DNA of 64,000 nucleotides. It comes from Hormiphora californensis (Eukaryota; Ctenophora; Tentaculata; Cydippida; Pleurobrachiidae). The DNA lies in contig CM035360.1 in NCBI GenBank assembly GCA_020137815.1, positions 7,378,743-7,442,742 on the forward strand, given 5' to 3'. Under the pieces are notes generated by a model. It did not search any database. It was not told the DNA's origin and was given only the letters and a program-made list of their open reading frames with translations. How positions within the stretch are numbered: the first letter of the stretch is position 1; the number at the start of each line of letters is the position of its first letter. The position numbers and the translations under genes were made by a program. Positions 1 through 12,245 of the stretch are shown here, piece after piece.

Positions 1-197
1 AGTTCTTCTCTGCTGTATACATCTGTAGTATAGATAGTGTGTTTATTAGTGGGATGCTGTTGAAACTTTTGTAACCCCAGTGCAGTTTATAGTAGCGAGA
101 TTGCGGTATAAACAGAAGGTATCATGATAAGTATCATCACCTCCTATCCGTTCCTTCTACTCCCCCCAACCCCCGGCACTAGCAGACACTATCTCAC

Positions 198-3053
198 CTG
201 TTTGATTCTCTCCAGCTCAATCTGGTACTTGTCAACAGCAATGGCGTAGTGGTTGGAAAACTTGAGCTCGCTAATATTCAGTCTGTCTAACCTGAGAAAT
301 AAATTGTTCATGATTCCTGAAAATACTGGTTCTAACCCTCCGTCGCGGGACACGGTAAGAGATATAGATGGTCGAGCAAGGTAAGAAAATACAGCCTACT
401 GCTTGAAGGTGAGCTTGAAGCTTGGACCCAGCTTGAAGCAGGTCGGGGTCTACTAACTTTCCAAGGATTTCAAGGCATCGTGTGACACTGGTACACTTGT
501 TGATCTGGGTTTCAGCATACGTCATCACACCGTTTGCGAGCTGTGTAATCTGGCTCAGGAAATACTCGAAATCTTCATCAAACGTTGCCTTCCGTTGATC
601 AAGGAAGTCGTAGCCCTTCTTTTGCATAGTCGATACAATCACCTGCAAAGGATTTAATGGTGATTATTCTGCAATCTGGTATCGCATGATATTATGTAGG
701 AGTTTCTGCACGTTACCAACCCGATCGGAAAACATAATTCAAAATAAACCCGATTAAGACACGTCATGATGGGGAAACCCGTTACCTTGTACTTGGTGAT
801 GATGGACTCGAATCCCTCAAGTTTGATAGTCTGAAGTGCCTTGAACCGCTCAATAATGTTCAACATTCGCTGGATGTTCTCCAGCCGCTTGCAGAACGCT
901 ACAAACTTCCCAAAGGTATACATTTCTGAGAAATCGAACTCTTTCTCGCTCTTACTTTTCATAAACTGGTGAAGGGGAAGTTTAGGATAATGAATTTGAT
1001 TTTTTAATCCACTATCAGTGATCGATAATTGGTATTGTAGAGAGAGAACGAACCTGGAAGCTCCTGTCATATTCCTTGTACAGCTCAATAGCATTCTGTA
1101 TTTTCACCATAACATTATCATACTCGAAATCCCAGATTCTCTTGACGCCCTTCTCAGTGATGTAGTCCTTGCAAGAAACTACCATTTGGTTGGTAATCTG
1201 GGGGAGATACCAGTTAGTAAAACTCACATAAGACGTCCACCGAACTTGGCCGACGCTGCGTGCGTGACGTTACAGTCATGCAGTACAAGTAACACCTGCT
1301 CATGGGGTCGACGTGAAGTGGAATTCATTAGAAGGTGTACCTTTACAAAAAGATGAGTCATGCAGTCAGTGGTGTTGTAGTATTTTGAGGTGGTATAGAT
1401 CAGTAGAATGCTCTCCATGATCTTCTTGATATTAGGTTTTATTCCCATAGGATCAGAATAGTAGAGAGGTTTACACAACTCAAACAACTTCTCCAAAATC
1501 CTCACATTATCCCTTGATTCGTTTGCTGCATCTGTGATTTTCTGGTCAAACTTTATCCAGGTCTCCAGGAGCTTACTTTTCGCGTTCCTGAGAATACCAC
1601 ATGCATTCCTGCACAGTGGTGATTGGATTTGTTCTAGAAGATAGTTGAACTTTGCCTGGCGGAGTTTCCAGCTGGCTAGCTCTGCGTAGGGGCCAATGTC
1701 ATCAGATTCCTTCTGGATCAGATCAGATTCTATTAGAACCTGTAGAAAGTGGAGATATCATTTCTCTGATTAGAAAACTTGAAAGAATTCTAGTCTTCCC
1801 TAGGTTCGTACCTATTTCTACGATATTACCTTACTAGAACCTTGTTAGAACATAACAACATACCAGTTCAATTCTCCTGCACCACGCCTGAATCATTCCC
1901 TCCACAGCAGCCAAGGTCTTTTTATCACACGCTAATTCGTGCCACTTATCCTTGTTAGGAGGTCCATTTAGATTCTGTAGAGTGTCCGGCTTTACAAGCT
2001 CAACTGTCTCCTTCAGACAGGACTTAGCGTCACTTAGCGCCTTGTCAAACTCTGGGGGGGATGAAACGTGATTTCACAGAATGCACCATGCAGTGATATA
2101 TGGAGAGATTTGTTCGAGATTTGGTTGGGTTTAGAGGTTGATTCTATTTACCCTGTACGGTAATTTGAAAATCTCGTTTCAGTTCTTCCCCATTACTGCA
2201 TTGCTTTGATTCCAGCTCAAATTCGTGCAGGTAGGGAGTAAAAAGGGATCCTAGGAGTTCCTGAGCGACTGTAATGGGAGATTGTCCTTCGTTGACATAG
2301 TAAACACCGAACAATACCTCCTGGAAAGATACCGATGTTGTTGGGGGCCGGGGGGGGGGGTGTGCTGAGAAATCAGTAAAATGGAACATTGTCTAGCGAC
2401 CCGATCCGATCTCGAGTGCACTGTCGTTTTGAGCATTAATTATTAAACTGGCGGCGTCAGAAAAGTAAAACATTGAACATAGTAACATACCGAATCAACA
2501 TTAGCTCTGAGTGCACCCCTTCCCAGTGACCCTAGTCATGTAGACGATCTGTCCCCTCTCCGTTTAGTTTCCCAGTTGAATCAGCTGTCACTAATAAACG
2601 GTTTTGGGATGGAGCTCTTCCCGCTTCCAACTCGTTCAGTTTCAGTGGGGGCAGGGGTTTCAGGGTGAAATATCACCACACATTTCCTCTCGTTTGCCTT
2701 GAAGAACGAATCAAACACGTCCATTTGACTTGTTGACAGGAAGGAATCGTGGATGAAGTCGGAGGGGGCATCCAAGATGAGAGATAATCTATCAATTACC
2801 CATCTGTGAGTGGGCATTATTCGCAGCGCAAGAGCTGCTCTATCCTCCACAACCACTGCATCTTTCTGAAAGTAGAACACCTGGTTTTGAACAGCTAATT
2901 TGGACAGTCTAGATCACATTTCTAGGGTTTAAGGCACGAAGCCTCATACTAATTATAGATGTAACATTATGACAAAGAGACACTTACTTTATTAGTGGTT
3001 GCATGGATGTTGTGTTTGGTTGCCAACCGGGGTCGACCCCGCTTGGAAGCCAT
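198..3053 (-). CDS. Axonemal dynein heavy chain, N-terminal tail (partial)
   Basis: Minus-strand gene whose ATG is at 3053; it runs off the left edge. Exons with matching phases: 2988-3053, ~2581-2865 (donor not resolved), 2152-2320, 1864-2051, 1341-1739, 1054-1197, 786-965, ~420-642 (donor unresolved) and 198 to about 288. All introns used are GT-AG. The protein is hydrophilic and helical and resembles the DHC_N1 tail of axonemal heavy chains, with segments such as LLIYTTSKYYNT, YDRSF, FESIITKYK and KATFDEDFEYFLSQI in family order. The closest match from memory is the outer-arm DNAH5/DNAH8 type, which I cannot prove. The tail dimerises heavy chains and binds intermediate chains in ciliary outer arms; AAA+ motor exons would lie outside the window. 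It is divergent from DCAF13, with about 630 bp between the two ATGs. Confidence 0.8.
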
Positions 3054-3683
3054 ATTTATCAAGCTATTTACTTAGCTATGAAAATGGATATAAGTGGATA
3101 TAACTGAACTAAACTTCGATATAACTAGTAGACAAATTGTGCAGTAGCTTATGTTATGCAAAAAGTAGTCGCGCTGTCAGAGCATTGGCCTGACAGGAGT
3201 CGCGAGCTCAAGCCTGAAGTGGATTAATGTGTTCCCGCTTCTCCATTAAAATGGGGAGTCATAAACCCTGCAGACAACTAACAAGCAAAATTCATGATAT
3301 ATTCAGGCAGTTTGACGACATCCAGCCGGCAGCCAGCGATGCGACGGCAACCGGTAGAACGTACCCACTTCGAAATTTACTTGTTTGGTTGCGAACGCGA
3401 AGATCGCAAAGTTACTTCACGAAGAAATTCTTTGATATTTCTTCACGCGCACTAAAAATTCACTGCGCGGCACAAACAGTTGATTTGCGCGCACATAAAT
3501 ATAGCACGCGCAGACTTTTTGTCGTCAAACTTTTATTTCTCGATCCAGCGATCAAAGCTAAAGAACTTTTTGCCCCAAAACTTTTTCGGACCTCCCTCTT
3601 TCCACATGAAGCCTTAGCTCTCGCCACGTGACACGTCCTGGGTCCCTTTCTCTAGCTAACTTAAACCACCGTTTCAGCATGCT
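3054..3683. promoter_or_regulatory. Divergent intergenic region, dynein heavy chain / DCAF13
   Basis: This 630-bp spacer between two outward-facing genes should hold both promoters, but I see no clear TATA box. At 3173-3198 it contains one copy of a dispersed repeat (GTCAGAGCATTGGCCTGAC), also present near 17.4, 26.4 and 29.9 kb. Just before the DCAF13 ATG there is a CTAAC branch-point-like motif and a TTTCAG acceptor. Confidence 0.4.
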
Positions 3684-5588
3684 ATGAAAGTAAAAGTTCT
3701 CAACAGAAACCCTAACGATTATCTCAAAACTCGGTCCGGAGACCTCCCCAAGCTCCCTCGAAATGTAGATCCTACACTTCATCCCCATGCATCACAACGA
3801 GAATACACCCAGGCCCTTAATGCTGTGAAACTTGAACGAGTGTTTGCTAAACCCTTTGTTGGATCGCTTGATGGCCACCGAGATGGAGTGTATTCAATGC
3901 TTACCCACCCGAAACGGCTACCAATTTTGATTTCTGGTGCTTGTGACGGTGAAATCAAGATCTGGAATGTAACGACAAAGGAATGTCTTAGCACCCTGGC
4001 TGCTCACTCTGGATTTGTTCGGGGAATGGGGATTAACGAGGTCAGTCTTCCAGATAGCACATCAATTTGTCATGACTTCAGTCCTACTAGGACTGTCCTA
4101 GTCAGTATTCTGGTCCTAATGATGTGATTTCGTTAGTTTCAATGACATTTCTCCCAAGCCAGGTGACTGTCTGATCTCTGTGGGTGATGACCAAATGGTG
4201 AAAGTTGTGGAATGTTGATGAAGCCATGAACAAAGGATCTATCCAGCCCAAACATACCATTGTATCAAAGGTAGGATTGAATAACGAGCATATCATATGC
4301 CCTATCTTCACCTACAGCTATCTTACATCTTCGTTTTCCTTAATTCTTTCAAGCTCTAATCAGAACCCCTTCAGACAATGTTGACTGGGGTTGACTATCA
4401 GTGGGGATCTAGCTCCGACACATTTGCCACGTGCGGTACATCGGTCGGGATTTGGAGTGTGAACCGAAACTGAGCCCCTTCGAACCTTTGATTGGGGAGT
4501 CGATACGATCAGTTCAGTAACTTACAATAAGGTTAGTCTTTCGTCAAAGATCAATTGGGATGTTGAAAAGAATAACTTGGACGATAGATAAATAAGCACT
4601 TTTAGATAAATAAGCACTTTTTTATCCACACTTCATCTCAGGTTGAAACGTATATGCTAGCCTCGACAGCTAGTGATCCGTAACATTGTCCTCTATGACT
4701 GTCGAGAGAACCAGCCCCTAAGAAAAGTCATCCTGTCCCAGAAGACTAACCAAGTAGCGTTTAATCCAATGGAAGCGTTTAACTTCACAGCAGCGTGCGA
4801 CTGACAACTAATTTGTATACTTTTGATATGAGGAAACTGAAGACGCCTCTAAATGTTCATATGGGCCATGCGATGGCAGTTTTATCAGTCAACTATTCAC
4901 CAACAGGTATGTTGTCTCTCAGGATACTCTCTCCTAGTTAAAGTATCAATCTCTCTTCTGCTCCCTTTAGTTAAAGTAACAATCTCACTTACTATCTCAT
5001 ATTTCTCTGACACTTCCTCTCCTGTCAGGTCGTGAGTTTGTATCAGGAAGTTACGACAAGACTGTCCGTATTTTCCCAGTTGGGAAGGGCAGATCGAAGG
5101 AGGTCTACCACACGAAACGGATGCAGCGTGTGTTTCTGTACCCACTACAGTGCTGACAGCAAGTTCATACTGACGGGTAGTGATGAGACGAACATCAGGT
5201 TATGGAAGAGTCTGGCGTGGGGCCAAATGGGTCCTGTTAGTGCTCGGGAGAGGGCTGCATTCGATTATAACAAGAAACTGATTGATAGATACAGTGAACA
5301 TCCGCAGGTAAACCCCGCTTTTCTCTCTCCATCTTTCTATTTCTCGTCATAGTTTCACAGTTTACCCCCTTACCAGCTAAGTCACCATCCTCACCCCCAC
5401 CCCCCTAGGTTAAGAGGATAAAGAGGCACCGTAACCTTCCTAAGATGGTTAAATCTATCAGCAAGGAACACATGAACATCAGATCTGCTCAAAAGAAGAA
5501 GGATGACAACAGAAGGAGACATGCAAAGGCTGGATCTGTGCCAAGAGTTGCGGAGAGGGCTAAACATGTTGTCAACGAGGAGGAATGA
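3684..5588 (+). CDS. DCAF13: DCAF13 / SOF1-like WD40 protein, SSU processome; ORF interrupted
   Basis: Exons 3684-4040, 4137-4270, 4375-4531, 4642-4906, 5029-5307 and 5409-5588. The start (MKVKVLNRNP) and the phrases ALNAVKLERVFAKPF, SGACDGEIKIWN, ISVGDD, FATCG, NIVLYD, YTFDMR, YDKTVRIFPV and DETNIRLW follow DCAF13/Sof1 from end to end, finishing in the basic C-terminal Sof1 domain. The family is a U3 snoRNP/SSU-processome WD40 protein and a CUL4 substrate receptor in the nucleolus. Oddity: the homologous frame is broken by seven single-base gains, near 4138, 4206, 4467, 4679, 4802, 4809 and 5134, all +1, although every splice site is intact. Exon 1 and the last exon are clean. This could be assembly error, a decaying copy, or (least likely) programmed frameshifting. 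It heads a same-strand row with NKAP, fibrillarin, RPL37 and RPS7. Confidence 0.85.
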
Positions 5589-5941
5589 ATCCCTCCATCT
5601 TGAAATGATGAGAGACGGTATGAAATGGGTGTATTTAATTTATTGACCAACCAACAAGGAACTGTGTATGAACTGTGAAAAAGAGACAACTGCAACAGAA
5701 TATAAAGCTTGTTTTATGTGTTTCTTTAATCCCGAATTGTTTTATCAGACCACCAAACCGTTCTGTCTTTATATCGTCTCATGTCCTACTTGTGCGGCTG
5801 TTTTTTACTTGACCTCAGTCCTTGTATTTAGTTATCATGTCTTAGTAGAAAGTACCCGATATTTCAGTGCCGCCAACACCACAAGAAGATGAACTACTGA
5901 TCTCATTTCTGGATTGGCCTTGCTCGATCGGTTGGTATTGA

Positions 5942-6574
<633 letters not shown>

Positions 6575-6721
6575 CTGTTGGTTTATATTGTTTATTTTTA
6601 TGTGTTGTTCATAGTAATATTCTTGTTAACATTTTATTGTCCTAATTATGGTTTTATGCTCAACTCTAAAGGATTATTTTTATTACAAATTACAAATACC
6701 TAACCGATCCCAATCTGTAGC

Positions 6722-8187
6722 ATGGCACCACCCAGAGGCAGAGGCAGTTTCGGAGGAGGTCGAGGTGGCGGCGGCGGTGGTCGAGGTGGAAGCAGGGGCC
6801 GAGGTGGCTTTGGAGGTAAATATTAAACACCCATTTCCTAATCAGAAACATAACACCTAGAAAGATAATCGAATAGTAGTCACATACGGATATATGTCTA
6901 TCACTCTAATTAGTTTTCCTACTTCCTAGTCCCTAACTCCCCCTCTCTCTGTAGGTCGAGGAGGAGGTGGTCGAGGTGGTGGTGGTCGAGGAGGTGGCAG
7001 GGGTGGTATGAGGGGAGGAAAGAAGGTGGTGGTTGAGCCCCACAGGCATAACGGTGTCTTCATTGCACGAGGAAAGGAAGACGCTCTGGTTACCAAGAAC
7101 CTGACACCTGGTGATACCGTGTATGGAGAGAAGAAGGTAATTTCACTTAACAGATCCAGCTTTATTCTTTACAGTTCCCGGAGTCAATAGAAGAATAAAC
7201 CAGTTTTAACAAAACCCTATTTTGTTCCTCACCCCTCCCTCCCTCAGGTTACTATTGAAGGAGTTGACGCCTCAGACAAGATCGAGTACAGGGTATGGAA
7301 TCCTTTCAGGTCAAAACTTGCCGCTGCTATTCTTGGTGGAGTATCAGATATTCACATCCGTAAGTGGGAGATACGTGTATAACTTCTGACATTCATTATT
7401 TGTTCCCCAATCCCAAAATTAACTAACATCTCCTTCCCTCTCTCCTAGGACCTGGCAGCAAGGTTCTGTATCTCGGTGCTGCCAGTGGAACTACGGTGTC
7501 CCACGTTGCTGATATCGTTGGACCGGAAGGTATTGTGTACGCTGTTGAATTCTCCCATCGATCAGGCCGAGATCTGATTAATGTTGCCAAGAAGAGGATG
7601 AACATTGTACCAATCATTGAGGTGAGAAAGGGTGACACAGTTTATTAATTCTGCTTAAAGGTTCTAACCTCTCCTCTTCTAGCCCCTGATCTAGTTGATT
7701 GTGTTTGCCTCTTCTAACCACTTCTCTTCTCCTTAACACCTCCTTTCCCTCTTCTAACCCCCTCCCTCTTCTGCCCAGGATGCCCGACATCCCCACAAAT
7801 ACAGGATGCTCGTTGGTATGGTTGATGTCATCTTTGCCGATGTTGCCCAGCCAGATCAGGCGAGGATTGTCGCCCTGAACGCTCACTCCTTCCTGAAGAA
7901 CAGCGGTCATTTTGTTATCTCCATCAAGGCCAACTGTATTGATAGTACTGCCGCTGCAGAGGCTGTCTTCGCAGGAGAGGTAGGAGCTTACAGTTAGATT
8001 CTTTTGTGATTACATTTTAAAGAACCATGGTTTTTGATGCACTCGTCTCCAACTCATAACTCTCTTTCTCCAGGTCAAGAAGATGAAGGCCGAAAAGATG
8101 AAGCCAGTTGAGCAGATCACCCTTGAGCCCTATGAGCGAGATCACGCCGTGGTAGTAGGTGTCTACAGACCTCCTCCCAAGAAATAG
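6722..8187 (+). CDS. FBL: Fibrillarin, box C/D snoRNP 2'-O-methyltransferase
   Basis: Six exons: 6722-6815, 6955-7136, 7248-7359, 7449-7621, 7779-7979 and 8074-8187, giving about 291 aa. The N-terminus is a Gly/Arg-rich (GAR) domain split over exons 1 and 2. The rest is the Rossmann methyltransferase fold: [11 protein letters not shown] is the SAM-binding loop, then [40 protein letters not shown] and [12 protein letters not shown]. The catalytic K-D-K-H residues fall in the conserved places. It methylates rRNA guided by box C/D snoRNAs in the nucleolus and acts with U3, as does the upstream DCAF13. The ATG lies 1 bp after a CCTAACC...CTGTAG acceptor, which suggests trans-splicing. I found no C/D snoRNA in its introns. 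Confidence 0.95.
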
Positions 8188-8618
8188 GCTGGTGATGACG
8201 TCATAGGACACTGAGTGCCGAGAGAGTTTAGGTCGGGTGCTTGTGCTAGCCAGGGGAGGGCACAGGCGAGGTGTTTTATTCTTTTATTTATTAACCAGCT
8301 CTTTTTAAACAACTCTACACACTACCTTAATTTATTACAATTACAAACTCTCTTGCGTGAGAAAGGAAGGACAAGGGTTTAACGACATTTTTCAAACATA
8401 CCAGCATAGCCCTAATTTATTAACAAAATGTGACACCCGCCCTCTGCGGAAAAATGTACTGCTGAAAATTGCGTTTTACTACATCGTAACAACTTGTTTT
8501 CTTGTCTTTTGTTTCTCAACACTCATTTTCATACTCAAACAATATTAACCGTCTTTCTCCTTTAGTGATACCTCATTCCCCCAAACTCACTAACCAATAC
8601 TCTGTTCTCTCTCTAGCC

Positions 8619-8986
8619 ATGACTAAGGGTACATGCTCGTTTGGAAAGCGACATAACAAGTCGCACACAATCTGCATCAGGTGTGGCAAGTCCTCCTTCC
8701 ACGTCCAGAAGAAGAGGTAAATGTTGTTCCCCTTTCAATAGCTCACTTTTCTGTTCCTTTTTCTAACTAGAAAACCGTCCCTGACACTCATTCTCTTCCT
8801 ACTAGGTGCTCCCAGTGTGCTTACCCCGCCGCCAAGCTGCGATCTTTCAACTGGTCTGTCAAGGGCAAGAGGAGGAAGACCACCGGAACCGGACGAATGG
8901 CCCATCTGAGGAACGTGCAGAGGCGATTCAGGAATGGATTCCAGAGCGGAGCTGCCAAACCCCAGGCCAAGAAGACCAGCTCTTAA
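8619..8986 (+). CDS. RPL37: Ribosomal protein eL37
   Basis: Two exons, 8619-8716 and 8806-8986, give a 92-aa protein. The eL37 zinc-binding CxxC pairs are present (CIRCGK in exon 1, RCSQCAYP at the start of exon 2), along with [17 protein letters not shown] and the basic tail ([17 protein letters not shown]) of the large-subunit protein. Two bases before the ATG is an acceptor-like CTCTCTCTAG with a CACTAACC branch site upstream. The next gene, RPS7, begins only 155 bp after the stop, and I saw no AATAAA between them. Confidence 0.96.
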
Positions 8987-9141
8987 ATTATTCTGATTCT
9001 GAGTTCATTTTTAACTATTGAAACTGCGTGTTTGTTCTGTCTCTACCATATCAAGATCCCAACTTACCTCGATTGTTACCATTTCTCTCGCTGTCTTTCT
9101 TTCTCCATTTCTGTCCCTAAATTCCCCATCTCTTCCCTAGC

Positions 9142-10965
9142 ATGACATTGTTCAGTCAGACCTCCAAGCTGCTTAAAGCTGAGGGGGAGAAGCCTAATGC
9201 CGTTGAGAGTGCCGTGTCCCAGGCCCTCCTTGACCTTGAGGCCAACTCCGACCTCGCCAACGCCCTCAGGGGTCTCTACTTTGTAGGAGCCGAGGAGGTC
9301 GTCATCAGGGACGATAAGGTGAGACGGGGGGGACGACATGTTAATTGTTAATAAATCACCTCTTTTTTCGATTTTGTTAATTAACGTTAATTAACAAAAT
9401 TAACAAAGTTAACAAATCAGCAAAGACTGTTCTTATTGGTTGATAACACGACTTTTACTGGTTTAATTTTATAGTTTAATGACTTTTCTAACACATATAC
9501 AGTCAGACCCCGATTTACCGGGCCCCGATTTACCGGTACCCCGATTTACCGGGACGATAAAATTCCCCCGATCTAGGAAATTAACGGTAATTGACCCCGA
9601 TATACCGGGCACCCCGTTTTACCGGTCAAAACCCTTTCCCCCGAGCATCCCGGTAAATCGGGGTCCGACTGTATACCCAAACAAGGCCTCTTCCGATAAC
9701 CAAAGTCCGAAATACATGTTTTTTTGGCTCAAAATCGATAAAAATCCAAAAGTTACAAATATTTCAATTTAGCGTAAAAAATCTCACTTTAACGTGATTT
9801 TTTCATTGACAATCGATTCTTTGGACTTAAGAAGCTTCTAGAAGATGATGTACAACGTTTCTGTCGGAAAAAGAAACAAAATATTTCCAAAATCAATTTT
9901 TTGTTTAAAAATTGAAAATATGCTTCGCTACAAATCCTTGTGTTTTTTTAGAAAAATTAATTTTTGGGATATTTTTGTTTTATGGTAAATTCATGAGTCT
10001 TATTTAGTTTTTAGGGTTAAAAAAGGTGGATTAGGGTCAATTGACTTCAATTGCGGTTTAGTTTGGCTAGTTTTTATTAAAATTTACACAATGGAACAAA
10101 TCGCTCTAGAAAAGCCGTAGTAGAGGTTAGTAGGGGTGTGCAAATCGTGCAAAAGGAACAACTTTGCTCGCAGAACAAGTGTTAAATACCAAAAACACGC
10201 GCTAAAGGTGATTTAGATGGCATAAATGGCATTTGTTAACGTTTGTTAACTTTTTGTTAATTTTGTTAATAAATCACCTGTTTTCTCGATGTTAATATTA
10301 ACAAAGTTAACAAAATTAACATGTCGCACCCCCCGGTGAGACGAGAGAGATATTTTAGAATGAATACTTCTTGTTTCTAACATAAGAATTTTAAAAAAGT
10401 TAGGTAAATCTGCCAACACTAACCCCATCCTCTTTCCTCCTCAGGTTGCGGTTGTCATCCACATTCCCTTCCCCCAACAAAAGGTCTACCAGAAGATCCA
10501 ATCGAAACTTGTCAGGGAGCTGGAGAAGAAGCTGAGTGGAAAGCACGTCATCTTCCTGGCCAAGAGGAGGATCCTCTCTAAACCCACCCGACACAGCCGA
10601 AACCTGAGCAAGCAGAAGAGGCCAAGGAGCCGAACTCTCACCGCCGTCCACGATTCCATCCTCGACGATTTGGTTTTCCCCGCTGAGGTGTGTAGCATTT
10701 CTTTCATTCATCCCTGAACCCACCCGGCACCCCCTCTCGTTTTATGTGAACGCAATGACAGTGTCATAGTGAATTCAAGTTAACTAACCCCACTTCCCAT
10801 CAGATCACCGGAAAGCGAAAGAGGGTGAAGCTGGATGGATCCCAGTTGCTCAAGGTCCACCTCGAGAAGTCCGCTCAGATTAACACCGAAACCAAGGTCG
10901 ATACTTTCATGGCTGTCTACAAGAAACTGACGGGAAAAGACGTCGTGTTTGAATATGTGGACTAA
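9142..10965 (+). CDS. RPS7: Ribosomal protein eS7
   Basis: Three phase-0 exons, 9142-9318, 10445-10687 and 10804-10965, encode 193 aa, the usual eS7 length. Recognisable blocks are [71 protein letters not shown] and the C-terminal [14 protein letters not shown]. eS7 belongs to the small subunit and takes part in its processing. The ATG is 1 bp after a TTCCCTAG acceptor. Intron 1 (1.1 kb) was enlarged by a 1.0-kb insertion that duplicated the 5' splice site; without it the intron would be about 110 bp. Confidence 0.96.
9327..10334. mobile_element. Mutator-like non-autonomous element in RPS7 intron 1
   Basis: Flanked by an exact 9-bp direct repeat GGTGAGACG (9318-9326 and 10335-10343), which is the RPS7 exon-1/intron-1 junction. 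The ends are inverted repeats beginning GGGGGG, then CGACATGTTAATT, followed by further GTTAAC-rich homology including AATAAATCACCT near both ends. The interior is AT-rich with no ORF I can support. A 9-bp duplication with long TIRs suits the Mutator superfamily; the assignment is an inference. Confidence 0.7.
9500..9671. mobile_element. pogo/Tigger-like MITE nested in the Mutator-like element
   Basis: The termini are CAGTCAGACCCCGATTTACC and the matching inverted GGTAAATCGGGGTCCGACTG, flanked by TA on both sides, as expected of Tc1/mariner-pogo elements. The first ~50 bp hold three copies of CCCCGATTTACCGG. There is no coding capacity. Related ends occur at 62072-62142 and near 33428. Confidence 0.75.
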
Positions 10966-12214
10966 TTTATTGACGCCTTTTTAATTTATCTTAAAAAGAG
11001 ATCAGATCTTTGCTTTTGAGTGTACAATGTGCGTGTGTCCCTGTGTGTGACATGGTTATGGGGCTTGGTGAGCTGAGCGCGCACGCCGAACGACTCTCTT
11101 GTGATGCGTAATGCACACTGTTACTATTACCATTTGAAAAATCAAGTGCGCGCGCTAAGCCTTTTCCCACCGTTTTCAGGGCCATGTGGTCCTCCCTGGT
11201 TTTGCTTTCGGCAACCGGACAGTGCTTGTGGAACCGGCTTCTTGATTTGCTTGTCAACATGGCAGTTTGATCAGTCAAATTCCTGAAACGAGCCTTGTTC
11301 CGGAGTTGATTTCCATTCCCCTCGACGCGGGACCTCGCGTGCAAATGGTGCGCGCGCAAAATGGGACACACCACAGCCAGCAGTTGAGTGACATCGGAGT
11401 TGTCAGGTGACAATGTCACGGTACGGCTGACAGTCACGTGATTTGGACCGTAACCCCACCCCTTTCAGCCATTGTGGATTGTGGAACCGATGCATCTCGT
11501 GTACAAAACACCGGGAGTGGATCAGTGCCCCTTTTACCGCCAAGATGCTGGAAACATAAAACAAGGTAACTTTAAAACTGACAAAAACATTTTATACCTA
11601 CACACAAAACTATACAGTTCTCTCTATACACAGTTTATTTACACTATAATGCTTGAAAATCAGGCATTTGAACAATTGGATGTCTCTTATCCATATAGTT
11701 TTAACCCCTTCCTAAAAAACAGGGTAGGTACAGGTATTATAATACACGGTAGAAAACAAAGCTACAAAACTGGCTGTGGTACTTGAAGAAGTTGGCTTAA
11801 ATTTTGAAACTCATAGTATGCAATTTGTTTTTAATTTTATTTGGGTATCAACCAACTTCTTCAAGCACCCAAAAAAATATTCTGACACTCACTCGACAAC
11901 TCAAAATATATCAGTCTCTATAACAGTCCTATCTCTCAGCGGCACTCCATGCAAGGACACTTTTCATGTAGTAGCGGGCTGAATTATCTGCATGCGGGTT
12001 GGAGATTTAATGGGGGTATGATCGGCGATTATTGGTAACGTCTCGTATACATCTGTCTGCAGTAAATCAAATGTCAGCAAGGGGTATCAGCAAGGGAGAG
12101 AGGGGGTAGTTTTACAAGGAATGCGGGTTGGGGTTCTGGGAATTATGGGGACCATATCATGATAGGGAGGGGTGGGGGACAATCAATCTAACTTTACAGC
12201 ATTATCAGACGGGG

Positions 12215-12245
12215 CTATATAATGTAGTTTTGGTATCGTTCAGTC
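12215..12245 (+). promoter_or_regulatory. Candidate TATA/initiator core promoter
   Basis: CTATATAATG at 12215-12224 is followed about 20-28 bp later by TCAGTC, an initiator-like site. Downstream are a short leader, an ATG with an 11-codon ORF, and a later acceptor near 12523 and donor near 12615. No gene product is recognised. Confidence 0.35.

Noticed and set aside
7614-7910. Antisense ORF over fibrillarin
   Set aside because: Shadow of the coding exon and intron; no independent support.
8188-8215. Box C/D snoRNA after fibrillarin (GTGATGA...CTGA)
   Set aside because: Only about 15 bp separates the boxes and there is no terminal stem; too short for a C/D snoRNA.
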